Assembly: GCA_039796935.1 (NCBI GenBank)
Contig: JBDKIV010000041.1
Span: 1-12,297, forward strand
Source: VFMC01 sp039796935
GTDB taxonomy: Bacteria > Actinomycetota > Acidimicrobiia > Acidimicrobiales > Ilumatobacteraceae
Length of the DNA stretch: 12,297 nucleotides
Direction of reading: 5' to 3'
Every line of letters starts with the position of its first letter. Position 1 is the stretch's first letter. The notes under the pieces were generated by a model. The model was given only the letters and a program-made list of their open reading frames with translations, ran no database searches and was not told the DNA's origin. Both the position numbers and the translations under genes were made by a program. This document shows positions 1-7,497 of this stretch, piece after piece.

Positions 1-2231
1 CCGAGGGGCGGCGCGTCGGCCACCAGTACGGGCAGGTCCGGATCGTCGAGCAGGTCGAGGAACGCCTGCATCTCGAGATCGTGGAACGCCTGGTAACCGG
101 CCGAGCCCGGAGCGTGGCCCACAGGATCACCGGGGTAGCGATGGTCGACCATTTCCATCCCTCCGGCCACGACGAGCACGCCGTCGGGGTCGAACGACTC
201 GAGCACCGGCGGCAGCACTGCTCGAAGGTCTCGACACTCGCTCGGCGCCCAGTCGAGTTCGGGTGACGACCTGGTCGCCTCGGTCCGTACGAAGGCGCAC
301 CCCTCTTGACCGGCCCACTGGACCTCGAGCGCGCCCTCCGCTGCGTCGTTGAGGGCGCGAGCGACGAACAGCGACGTCGAGTCACCCACCACCAGCAGCC
401 GCGGCGGGCCTTCCGGCGAGTCGCGCTCGGAGGCGAGCAGCGCAGCGATCACCCGGTCCAACTCGCCCGGCGCCCCCGGCGCCACGATCGGCACGTCACC
501 GATCTCGATCGCTGCGCGATCCATGGTGAAGCGGTACCAATCGGCCACCCCATGGTCGACCAGGACCACCGGTCGACCACCGGCGGCGACCACGGCGAGC
601 GCCGCCCGGAGATCGCCGTCGGCGGCCCGTGCCCGTGCGCCGAACTCGACGACCTGGTCCGTGGTGGGGAACCCGACCTGACCGGCCCGCCGGACGATGC
701 CCGCATCGAGCGGCCCGAGCGAGACGACCACCAGGTCGGGCTCGGTGCGCTGCAGGGCCTTCAACCACCGCAGCGACGCACGCCGGCACGGTCCGATCGG
801 CACCACGCTCCCGTCGAGCAGTTGGACCTCTTCACCGGCCGACACGGGGCAATCCGCATCGACCTCGTCGACGACACGGACACCGCCACCGATCGACACC
901 GGTCGGCTTCCGACCACCAGGACCGACGGCGTGACCGGCTCGGTCGTCGCCGGCGGAACACTCGAGGTCGAAGCAGAACGAACCCGGGCCGCCGACGACA
1001 CGGGTGCTTCGAGGCTGAGCACGCCGTTGCTCGTCCGGGCAGCAGCGAGGAGTTGGTCGGTGGACGACATCGTCGGGGTGGGAGCGAGCACGACGGCGCC
1101 GACGATCACCGACATGGACCCGGCCACCACCAGGCCGTTCGTGATCAGGCCAGCCGCACCCGATTGCCGCAGCAGCCGCCGCTGTCGGATCGGCTGCTCG
1201 AGCAGTCGGTACGACACGACGACGCACACCGCCACGACGACGCATCGCACGAGCAGCAACCCGACCCCGTCGAACCCGACCCGCTCGGGCGTGGCGAGGG
1301 TGAAGATCGGCCAGTGGAACAGGTAGATCCCGTAGCTGACACGCCCGATCGCGGCGAGCCACGGCACGCCGAGGGTGCGGCCGAGCGGACCCGGTTCGGT
1401 CACGGCGACGACGAGGACGACCGACACCACGGCGACGGCGGCCAACCCGCCCCGCATCAGCCACCGATCGCCGACATCCACCACGCCGACGGCCAGCGCC
1501 AACACCACCAACGCGGCGCCACCGGCGAGCTGTGTGACACGAGGCAGCCGTGTGGCGCTGCGGCCAGGGAGCGGGCGTCCGGACCGCAGCACTGCGACGA
1601 AGGCCCCCACGAGCAACTCCGCCGCACGGGTGTGCGTTGCGTTGTAGGCCAGATCGAAGTCGTCGGTGGCGAGCATCGCCGCCAGCGACGCGACGGCCAG
1701 CGCTGCCAGCACGGCGCCGAGCGATCGACGACCGCGCCGCAGACCCACCAGCACCACCACCGGGAGCACCAGGTAGCACTGCTCCTCGATCGACAGCGAC
1801 CAGAAGTGGGCGACCGGACTGGCAGCCTGCTCGAAGAGTTCTCGGTACGACGCCTCGGCGAAGGCGAACCGCCAGTTCGCGACGTTCGCCACCACGGCGA
1901 TGACGTCACCGGGAAGGTCGCGTCGCTGCGAATCGGTCCACCACGGCCACGCAGCCACCACGGCGCCCAGGCACAGCAGCGATGCCGGCAGCAGTCGCCG
2001 GGCGCGACGGGCGTAGAACCCCTTCAGCGAGATTCGCCCGGCTTGTTCGAACTCGGCCAGCAGCAGCGTGGTGATCAGGTAGCCCGACAGGGTGAAGAAC
2101 ACCGACACCCCGAGGAACCCGCCGGAGGCCCATCGGTACCCCGAGTGGAACAGGAGCACCGCGACCACGGCGAGCGCCCTCAGGCCGTCGAGGCCCGGCA
2201 CGTAGCCGATACGCGATGTCCCGTCCCCCAC
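1..2231 (-). CDS. Membrane acyltransferase-3 with C-terminal SGNH domain(s), partial (3' end outside window)
   Basis: OatA-like integral membrane O-acyltransferase, likely moving acetyl or another acyl group across the membrane onto a surface polymer or glycan; the acceptor cannot be told. The GTG at 2231 is chosen because an in-frame TGA lies two codons upstream and PGLDGLRALAVV, the usual family N-terminus, follows at once. Residues 8-400 form the multi-pass Acyl_transf_3 domain, with FHSGY (His29), a GVSVFFTLSGYLI segment and HFWSLSIEEQ. After a Ser/Thr/Pro-rich linker comes an SGNH-like block (residues about 436-590) reading LVVGSRP where GDS is expected, then a second block with intact VGDS (G616-D617-S618). 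The frame stays open to base 3, 743 codons; the C-terminal DxxH region lies beyond the edge. It follows ilvC by 23 bp on the same strand, so may be partly cotranscribed with it, but a -10-like box lies 8 bases before the GTG. The family is firm; the role is unknown. Confidence 0.85.
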   Translation of the reverse strand, partial: MGDGTSRIGYVPGLDGLRALAVVAVLLFHSGYRWASGGFLGVSVFFTLSGYLITTLLLAEFEQAGRISLKGFYARRARRLLPASLLCLGAVVAAWPWWTDSQRRDLPGDVIAVVANVANWRFAFAEASYRELFEQAASPVAHFWSLSIEEQCYLVLPVVVLVGLRRGRRSLGAVLAALAVASLAAMLATDDFDLAYNATHTRAAELLVGAFVAVLRSGRPLPGRSATRLPRVTQLAGGAALVVLALAVGVVDVGDRWLMRGGLAAVAVVSVVLVVAVTEPGPLGRTLGVPWLAAIGRVSYGIYLFHWPIFTLATPERVGFDGVGLLLVRCVVVAVCVVVSYRLLEQPIRQRRLLRQSGAAGLITNGLVVAGSMSVIVGAVVLAPTPTMSSTDQLLAAARTSNGVLSLEAPVSSAARVRSASTSSVPPATTEPVTPSVLVVGSRPVSIGGGVRVVDEVDADCPVSAGEEVQLLDGSVVPIGPCRRASLRWLKALQRTEPDLVVVSLGPLDAGIVRRAGQVGFPTTDQVVEFGARARAADGDLRAALAVVAAGGRPVVLVDHGVADWYRFTMDRAAIEIGDVPIVAPGAPGELDRVIAALLASERDSPEGPPRLLVVGDSTSLFVARALNDAAEGALEVQWAGQEGCAFVRTEATRSSPELDWAPSECRDLRAVLPPVLESFDPDGVLVVAGGMEMVDHRYPGDPVGHAPGSAGYQAFHDLEMQAFLDLLDDPDLPVLVADAPPL

Positions 2232-2239
2232 GGGTCAGC

Positions 2240-2245
2240 ACTGTA
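2240..2245 (-). promoter_or_regulatory. Putative -10 box (TACAGT) for leaderless acyltransferase mRNA
   Basis: Read on the minus strand, CTGTCTACAGT ends 8 bases before the acyltransferase GTG. There is no Shine-Dalgarno sequence and the spacing fits a leaderless transcript. The same CTGTCTACA core precedes the ferredoxin gene at 10340-10350. The -35 is poor (TTTCCG at a 17-bp spacer). This would let the acyltransferase be transcribed apart from ilvBNC. Confidence 0.4.
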
Positions 2246-2254
2246 GACAGCGGG

Positions 2255-3283
2255 TCAGCCGCCGGAAATGTCGGACACCTTCTGCTTGCCGGCGCCGAGG
2301 AACGGCATCATCGACCGCAGCTGCGCACCGACCTCTTCGATCTGGTGGGCACGGCCGGCGTCTTGCAGCGCCTTGAAGTTGGCCCGTCCGCTCTCGCTCT
2401 CGGCCACCCATTCCTTCGCGAACTTGCCCGACTGGATCTCCTTGAGGATCTTCTTCATCTCGGCCTTGGTACGGGCGTTGACGACGCGGGGTCCACGGGT
2501 GACATCGCCGTACTCGGCGGTGTCACTGATGCTGTAGCGCATGCCGGCGATGCCTTCCTCGTACATGAGGTCGACGATCAGCTTCACCTCGTGCAAGCAC
2601 TCGAAGTACGCCATCTCGGGCTGGTATCCCGCCTCGACGAGCGTCTCGAAACCGGCCTGGACGAGCGAGGTGAGGCCGCCGCACAGCACGACCTGCTCGC
2701 CGAACAGGTCGGTCTCGGTCTCTTCGGCGAAGGTCGTTTCGATGATGCCCGCCCGTGCGCCGCCGATGGCATCGGCATAGCTGAGCGCCAGGTCCTTGGC
2801 GGAGCCGGTCGCGTCCTGGTGCACGGCGATGAGGCACGGCACGCCGCCGCCCTCGGTGTAGGTGCGACGGACGAGGTGACCTGGCCCCTTCGGCGCGATC
2901 ATGATCACGTCGACGGTCTTCGGGGGACGGATCCGCTTGAACCGGATGTTGAACCCGTGCGCGAACGCGAGGGCCTTGCCCTTGCGCATGTGCGGCTTGA
3001 TGAACTCTTCGTAGGTCGCCTTCTGCTCGGTGTCGGGCATCGTCATCATGATGACGTTCGCCCACTTGGCGGCGTCACCGATGCTCATCACCTTCAAACC
3101 GGCGGCCTCGGCCTTGGCCGCCGACGACGACCCCTCGCGCAGACCGACGACCACCTGGACGCCCGACTCCTTGAGGTTGAGCGCATGGGCATGGCCCTGC
3201 GAGCCATAGCCGATGATGGCCACCTTGCGGTTGCGGATGATCGACGGATCGCAGTCCGCCTCGTAATACATGGTCGCGGCCAT
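2255..3283 (-). CDS. ilvC: Ketol-acid reductoisomerase (class I, short form)
   Basis: Catalyses the Mg2+- and NADPH-dependent isomeroreduction of 2-acetolactate (or 2-aceto-2-hydroxybutyrate) to the dihydroxy acid, the second common step of valine, leucine and isoleucine synthesis, in the cytosol. It is 342 aa, normal for class I. Residues 25-34 (GYGSQGHAHA) form the Rossmann dinucleotide loop. R49 with serines 52-54 is the usual NADPH-phosphate loop. H109 in AFAHGFN is the conserved histidine, APKGPGHLVRR is at 130-140, D192 and E196 in DLFGEQ and E228/E232 are the metal ligands, and S253 in YSISDTAEYGD is the substrate serine. All key residues are present. The ATG at 3283 has an AGAAAGG ribosome site 9 bases upstream; an in-frame ATG four codons later is a weaker alternative. 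It lies 42 bp after ilvN and is the third structural gene of the attenuator-controlled operon. Confidence 0.98.
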   Translation of the reverse strand: MAATMYYEADCDPSIIRNRKVAIIGYGSQGHAHALNLKESGVQVVVGLREGSSSAAKAEAAGLKVMSIGDAAKWANVIMMTMPDTEQKATYEEFIKPHMRKGKALAFAHGFNIRFKRIRPPKTVDVIMIAPKGPGHLVRRTYTEGGGVPCLIAVHQDATGSAKDLALSYADAIGGARAGIIETTFAEETETDLFGEQVVLCGGLTSLVQAGFETLVEAGYQPEMAYFECLHEVKLIVDLMYEEGIAGMRYSISDTAEYGDVTRGPRVVNARTKAEMKKILKEIQSGKFAKEWVAESESGRANFKALQDAGRAHQIEEVGAQLRSMMPFLGAGKQKVSDISGG

Positions 3284-3325
3284 ATCAGCCAGCCTTTCTG
3301 TTCAGGATCACGTGTCTGTCGGAGA

Positions 3326-3859
3326 TCATTTGGTTCTGGAGGGCACCGCGCGAAGGCGGGCCTCGCGGTCGAGCTTGGGCAACGCCACGCGCCCCGTGCG
3401 CTGGAGTTCAACGATGCCATAACCAGACAGCAACTCTTCAAAGTCGTCGAGCTTGTCGGGGTGCCCGTCGAGCGACACCGTAATGGCCTCGACACCCACT
3501 GCGAGGATCTTCCCCTCGAAGATGTTGGTCAGCTCGACCACCTGGCCACGCTGGTCGGAGCCGGCGCGCACCGTCGCGAGGAGCAGTTCGCGCTCGACCG
3601 ACCGGCGCGGGTCGAGTTCGCTGATCTTGACCACCTCGATCAGCTTGAACAACTGCTTGGTGATCTGCTCGAGCGGTGTCGACTCGACGTCGACGACGAT
3701 CGTGATGCGGCTGAAACCTTCGTCCTCGGCAGGGGCGACCGCCAGGCTGAAGATGTTGAAGTCGCGTCTGGCGAACAGCCCCGCGACCCGGGCGAGCACG
3801 CCCGGACGGTTCTGCACCAACACCGACAGGATGTGGTGGTGGGTCTGGGTGTAGCTCAT
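3326..3859 (-). CDS. ilvN: Acetolactate synthase small (regulatory) subunit
   Basis: Regulatory partner of IlvB: it activates the catalytic subunit and confers valine feedback inhibition. The protein is 177 aa, slightly over the usual bacterial 160-175. Residues about 8-80 are an ACT domain (HILSVLVQNRPGVLARVAGLF, then ARRDFNIFSLAVAP, and the ITIVVD strand). The rest is the ALS_ss_C domain, including RELLLATV and the GKILAVG and ITVSLDG segments. The ATG at 3859 overlaps the ilvB TGA as ATGA, and a strong GGAGGAG ribosome site lies 9 bases upstream inside ilvB, so the two subunits are likely translationally coupled for balanced amounts. The open frame continues upstream to 4534, but that stretch is out of frame with ilvB and is not protein-like. 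ilvC follows after 42 bp. Confidence 0.97.
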   Translation of the reverse strand: MSYTQTHHHILSVLVQNRPGVLARVAGLFARRDFNIFSLAVAPAEDEGFSRITIVVDVESTPLEQITKQLFKLIEVVKISELDPRRSVERELLLATVRAGSDQRGQVVELTNIFEGKILAVGVEAITVSLDGHPDKLDDFEELLSGYGIVELQRTGRVALPKLDREARLRAVPSRTK

Positions 3860-5604
3860 CGCAGTGCACTCCTCCGTGCTTCCTGGTCCGCCGGGAGGAG
3901 GACGTCGTCGTTGCTGAAACCTGCCGGGACCATCGGGAACACCTTCTCGCGCGCATCGACCCGGAAGTCGACGACGACGGGGCGGTCGTTGATGGCGTTG
4001 GCCCGCTCGATCGCGGGTTGGACCTCTTCGGGGCTGTCGACCCGGATGCCGACGCACCCCATCGCCTCTGCCCACTTGACGAAGTCGGGCACCTCCGGTG
4101 ACAGGTAGACCTCGCTGTAGCGCTCCTCGTAGAACATCTCCTGCCATTGGCGGACCATGCCGAGGTAGCTGTTGTTCAAGATGGCGATCTTCACGGGGAT
4201 CCGTTCGACCGATGCGGTGACCAACTCCTGGGCCGTCATCTGGAAGCAGCCGTCGCCGTCGATGGCCCACACGGTCTTGTCGGGGTGCGCGACCTTGGCG
4301 CCGATCGCCGCCGGCACGCTGAACCCCATCGTCCCGAGGCCTCCCGAGTTGACCCATGTGTAGGGCTCGTCGAAGTGCCAGTACTGGCTCGACCACATCT
4401 GATGCTGACCGACGCCGCTGACGAGGATCGTCCCCTTCGGCGCCAGGTCGCGCAGCTGCTCGAGGCAGAACTGGGGCTTGAGTGCCTCGCCGGGTTCGCT
4501 CGGCTCGTACGCGAGCGGGAACTGTTCGCGCCATCCGCTGACGCGGCTCTTCCAGGCGCTGGTGTCGGCCTGGACCGCGCCGCTCGCCAACAGGTCCTTG
4601 ATCGCCTTGACGATCTCTTCGATGACGTACTTGGCATCACCGACGATCGGGACGTCGGGGCGACGAACCTTGCCCTGCTCTGCCGGGTCGATGTCGACAT
4701 GGATGATCTTCGCCTCGGGAGCGAAGGTCGACACCTTGCCGGTGATGCGGTCGTCGAATCGGGCGCCGAGGGTGATGAGCAGGTCGCTCTTTTGCAGCGA
4801 GGTGATGGCCGTCGCGTTGCCGTGCATGCCCGGCATGCCGAGACAGAGCGGGTGATTGTCGGGGAAGGCCCCGCGGGCCATGAGCGTGGTGACGACATGG
4901 ATGTCGGTGAGTTCTGCGAGTTCCCGCAGTGCCTCGGCGGCACGTGCCTTGAGGATGCCGCCACCGGCATAGATGATCGGGCGCTCCGACTCGAGGATCA
5001 GGCGCGCCGCCTCTTTGATCATCCGCGGGTGCCCCTTCACGTTGGGGCGATAGCCGGGCAGGCTCTCGGCGACTTCCGCGTCGGTCGGCCAGTACCACTC
5101 CATGGTGTTCTGGAGGACGTCTTTCGGCACATCGATGAGGGTCGGGCCGGGCCGACCGGTGGTGGCGATGTGAAAGGCCTGGCGGACGGCCATCGGCACG
5201 TCCTCGGCGCGCATGACCAGTTCGTTGTGCTTGGTGGCGCTGCGGGTGATGCCGACGGTGTCGCACTCTTGGAAGGCATCGGTACCGATGGCCGTGGTCG
5301 AGACCTGCCCGGTGATGCAGACCATCGGGATCGAGTCCATGAAGGCGTCCATCAGCGGAGTGACCATGTTGGTGGCGGCGGGTCCGCTGGTGACCATGGC
5401 GACGCCCGGACGACCGGTGACGTGGGCGTACCCTTCGGCCATGTGGCCCGCACCCTGCTCGTGACGGACGAGGATGTGGCGGATCGAACTGTCGAGCAGC
5501 GGATCGTACGCGGGGAGGATGCAGCCGCCGGGCAGGCCGAACACCACCTCGACACCCTCCATCTCGAGGGACTTGATGAGGGCTTGGGCGCCGGTGATTC
5601 TCAT
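3856..5604 (-). CDS. ilvB: Acetolactate synthase large (catalytic) subunit
   Basis: Thiamine-diphosphate- and FAD-dependent enzyme that condenses two pyruvates to acetolactate, or pyruvate with 2-oxobutyrate to acetohydroxybutyrate: the committed step to branched-chain amino acids. It is 582 aa from the ATG at 5604, chosen because AGGAG lies 6 bases upstream and MRITGAQALIKSL matches the family N-terminus. The longer frame up to 5679 would run through the terminator hairpin and is rejected. The TPP_enzyme_N domain holds FGLPGG (22-27) and the catalytic Glu49 in RHEQGAGHMAEGYA. The central FAD-associated domain includes LGARFDDRITGK. The C-terminal TPP-binding motif is GDG (450-452) through N477-N478 in ILNNSYLGMVRQW. 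It is followed by ilvN with a 4-nt overlap. Expression is probably set by the leader peptide and terminator in the 5' region. Confidence 0.98.
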   Translation of the reverse strand: MRITGAQALIKSLEMEGVEVVFGLPGGCILPAYDPLLDSSIRHILVRHEQGAGHMAEGYAHVTGRPGVAMVTSGPAATNMVTPLMDAFMDSIPMVCITGQVSTTAIGTDAFQECDTVGITRSATKHNELVMRAEDVPMAVRQAFHIATTGRPGPTLIDVPKDVLQNTMEWYWPTDAEVAESLPGYRPNVKGHPRMIKEAARLILESERPIIYAGGGILKARAAEALRELAELTDIHVVTTLMARGAFPDNHPLCLGMPGMHGNATAITSLQKSDLLITLGARFDDRITGKVSTFAPEAKIIHVDIDPAEQGKVRRPDVPIVGDAKYVIEEIVKAIKDLLASGAVQADTSAWKSRVSGWREQFPLAYEPSEPGEALKPQFCLEQLRDLAPKGTILVSGVGQHQMWSSQYWHFDEPYTWVNSGGLGTMGFSVPAAIGAKVAHPDKTVWAIDGDGCFQMTAQELVTASVERIPVKIAILNNSYLGMVRQWQEMFYEERYSEVYLSPEVPDFVKWAEAMGCVGIRVDSPEEVQPAIERANAINDRPVVVDFRVDAREKVFPMVPAGFSNDDVLLPADQEARRSALR

Positions 5605-5639
5605 GGGTGGCTCCTGGGTTTCGGGGTCGGTTCGGTCGG

Positions 5640-5670
5640 AAAAACGAAGAAGCCTCCCACTCGGGAGGCT
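5640..5670 (-). terminator. Intrinsic terminator (attenuator) upstream of ilvB
   Basis: On the minus-strand RNA a perfect 8-bp stem (AGCCTCCC paired with GGGAGGCT, loop GAGT) is followed by TCTTCG and a run of five T. It lies between the leader ORF stop (5701) and the ilvB start (5604), so it can only act on the ilv transcript before ilvB. This is the layout of transcriptional attenuation of ilvBNC known in actinobacteria such as Corynebacterium glutamicum. When valine/leucine tRNAs are charged, the leader is translated quickly and this hairpin should form and stop transcription. Confidence 0.85.
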
Positions 5671-5672
5671 CG

Positions 5673-5700
5673 GACGCACGCAGATCGTGGGGCGCGCGTC
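5673..5700 (-). promoter_or_regulatory. Leader hairpin between leader stop codon and terminator
   Basis: Directly after the leader TAA, the minus-strand RNA reads GACGCGCGC, a 10-nt loop, then GCGTGCGTC. The arms pair over 9 bp with one G-U. Only two bases separate it from the terminator stem. It is probably a pause or protector stem of the attenuator. Its 5' arm can also pair with the leader start region (5740-5748), which gives a mutually exclusive fold. Confidence 0.6.
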
Positions 5701-5745
5701 TTACACGGGTACTACTACGAGACGGTCGGCAGAACGGGCACGCAC
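5701..5745 (-). CDS. ilv operon leader peptide (14 aa, Val-rich)
   Basis: A GTG-started 15-codon ORF encodes M-RARSADRLVVVPV followed by TAA. The control codons are CTC GTA GTA GTA CCC GTG: one Leu and four Val within the last six sense codons. GTA is a rarely used Val codon in such a GC-rich genome, which would make the ribosome more sensitive to Val-tRNA shortage. The stop is at once followed by a hairpin and the intrinsic terminator. The ilvBNC leader of Corynebacterium glutamicum also has a run of valines. No ribosome site is visible; the GTG lies 6 bases after a -10-like TTAACT, so it is likely translated leaderless. It is too short to be judged by homology; the call rests on position and codon content. 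Confidence 0.85.
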   Translation of the reverse strand: MRARSADRLVVVPV

Positions 5746-5751
5746 GCCGTT

Positions 5752-5780
5752 AGTTAACCATCGTCTCTGACGTTGCGCAA
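5752..5780 (-). promoter_or_regulatory. Putative promoter of the ilvBNC operon
   Basis: On the minus strand TTGCGC (5780-5775) and TTAACT (5757-5752) are spaced by exactly 17 bp, with transcription expected to start at about the leader GTG (5745). The -10 match is only moderate. The -35 lies inside a perfect 10-bp palindrome, GTTGCGCAAC (5772-5781), which could be a regulator site. Confidence 0.5.
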
Positions 5781-5803
5781 CCTGGAGTCACACCGGTTGG
5801 GGC

Positions 5804-5809
5804 TAGCCT
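5804..5809 (+). promoter_or_regulatory. Possible -10 box (TAGCCT) for the inositol-phosphate synthase gene
   Basis: TAGCCT fits the actinobacterial TAnnnT -10 pattern and would give a 5' UTR of about 45 bases before the ATG at 5863. No convincing -35 lies 16-18 bp upstream, so this is a weak call based mostly on position. Confidence 0.25.
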
Positions 5810-5862
5810 GTCGGCGGACTGCCTCGTCGGCTGTCCTTTGATCGTTCTCGGAGCAGTAGCAC

Positions 5863-7179
<1,317 letters not shown>

Positions 7180-7191
7180 GCAACCCGGCGG

Positions 7192-7220
7192 TTGACAGAT
7201 GATACCCCTGGGGGTATCAT
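7192..7220 (+). promoter_or_regulatory. Near-consensus housekeeping promoter of the sulfur operon
   Basis: TTGACA (7192-7197, perfect -35), a 17-bp spacer, then TATCAT (7215-7220, five of six matches to TATAAT). The expected start point is 7227-7228, the A of the cstR ATG, so the mRNA should be leaderless. This is the strongest promoter in the window. An inverted repeat covers the whole spacer and the -10, so it must be tightly repressible. Confidence 0.88.
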
Positions 7221-7224
7221 CTGT
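7195..7224 (+). promoter_or_regulatory. CsoR/CstR-type operator, 30-bp inverted repeat
   Basis: ACAGATGATACCCC, two bases TG, then GGGGTATCATCTGT: perfect 14-bp arms. The ATACCCC...GGGGTAT core is the typical G-tract operator of CsoR-family tetramers. It overlaps the 3' part of the -35, the spacer and the -10 of the promoter just before the CsoR-family gene, so autorepression by promoter occlusion is the natural reading. No T-tract follows, so it is not a terminator. Confidence 0.9.
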
Positions 7225-7227
7225 CTC

Positions 7228-7497
7228 ATGAACCTCGAGCCTGACGTCATCACCGACCTCACCAAGCGCCTTCGTCGCATCGAAGGACAGGTGCGCGGCA
7301 TCCAACAGATGCTCACCGAGCAGCGCGAGTGCCGCGAGATCGTCGCTCAGGTGTCGGCTGCTTCGAAGGCCCTCGACCAGGTGGGCTTCAAGCTGCTCGT
7401 CACCGGGCTGAGCCACTGCCTCACCGACGCCGACGCCGCCGCCGACAACGGATTCTCGCTCGACGAGGTCGAGCGCCTGTTCTTGAAGCTGGCATGA
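7228..7497 (+). CDS. cstR: CsoR-family repressor, CstR-like persulfide sensor
   Basis: 89-aa all-helical DUF156 (CsoR/RcnR/FrmR) repressor. The DNA-contact region has the usual TKRLRRIEGQVRGIQQML. The start is the ATG at 7228; an in-frame TTG at 7192 is the promoter -35 itself and is rejected. C35 (in RECREI) and C64 (in LSHCLTD) have the 29-residue spacing of both CsoR and CstR. The CsoR copper-ligand His would be residue 60 and is Gly here (the nearby His is 63). Loss of that His with retention of both Cys is the known mark of CstR, which is derepressed by di- or polysulfide bridging between Cys residues. The next three genes are all sulfur genes, which supports CstR over CsoR. Its TGA overlaps the ATG of the next gene by 4 nt. 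A copper role is unlikely. Confidence 0.9.
   Translation: MNLEPDVITDLTKRLRRIEGQVRGIQQMLTEQRECREIVAQVSAASKALDQVGFKLLVTGLSHCLTDADAAADNGFSLDEVERLFLKLA

Noticed and set aside
306..2246. 646-codon open frame on the plus strand
   Set aside because: It is antisense to the acyltransferase. Its translation is Arg/His/Pro/Gln-rich with no domain, as expected opposite a GC-rich gene; the minus-strand frame has clear family motifs.
2216..4108. 630-codon plus-strand open frame, and a similar one at 4147-5757
   Set aside because: They lie opposite ilvC, ilvN and ilvB, which are unmistakable. They are mirror frames caused by GC-skewed codon positions.
3860..4534. N-terminal extension of ilvN
   Set aside because: The open frame upstream of 3859 is a shifted reading of ilvB. 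The ATGA overlap plus GGAGGAG define the start at 3859.
5605..5679. 25-codon N-terminal extension of ilvB
   Set aside because: It would be translated through the terminator hairpin. AGGAG and the family N-terminus place the start at 5604.
7195..7224. The inverted repeat as a terminator for inositol-phosphate synthase
   Set aside because: No T-tract follows, and the repeat is centred in a consensus promoter with a CsoR-type core.
7192..7227. TTG start giving 12 extra residues to cstR
   Set aside because: The TTG is the first triplet of the -35 box and the segment is the operator. The ATG at 7228 gives the normal family length.
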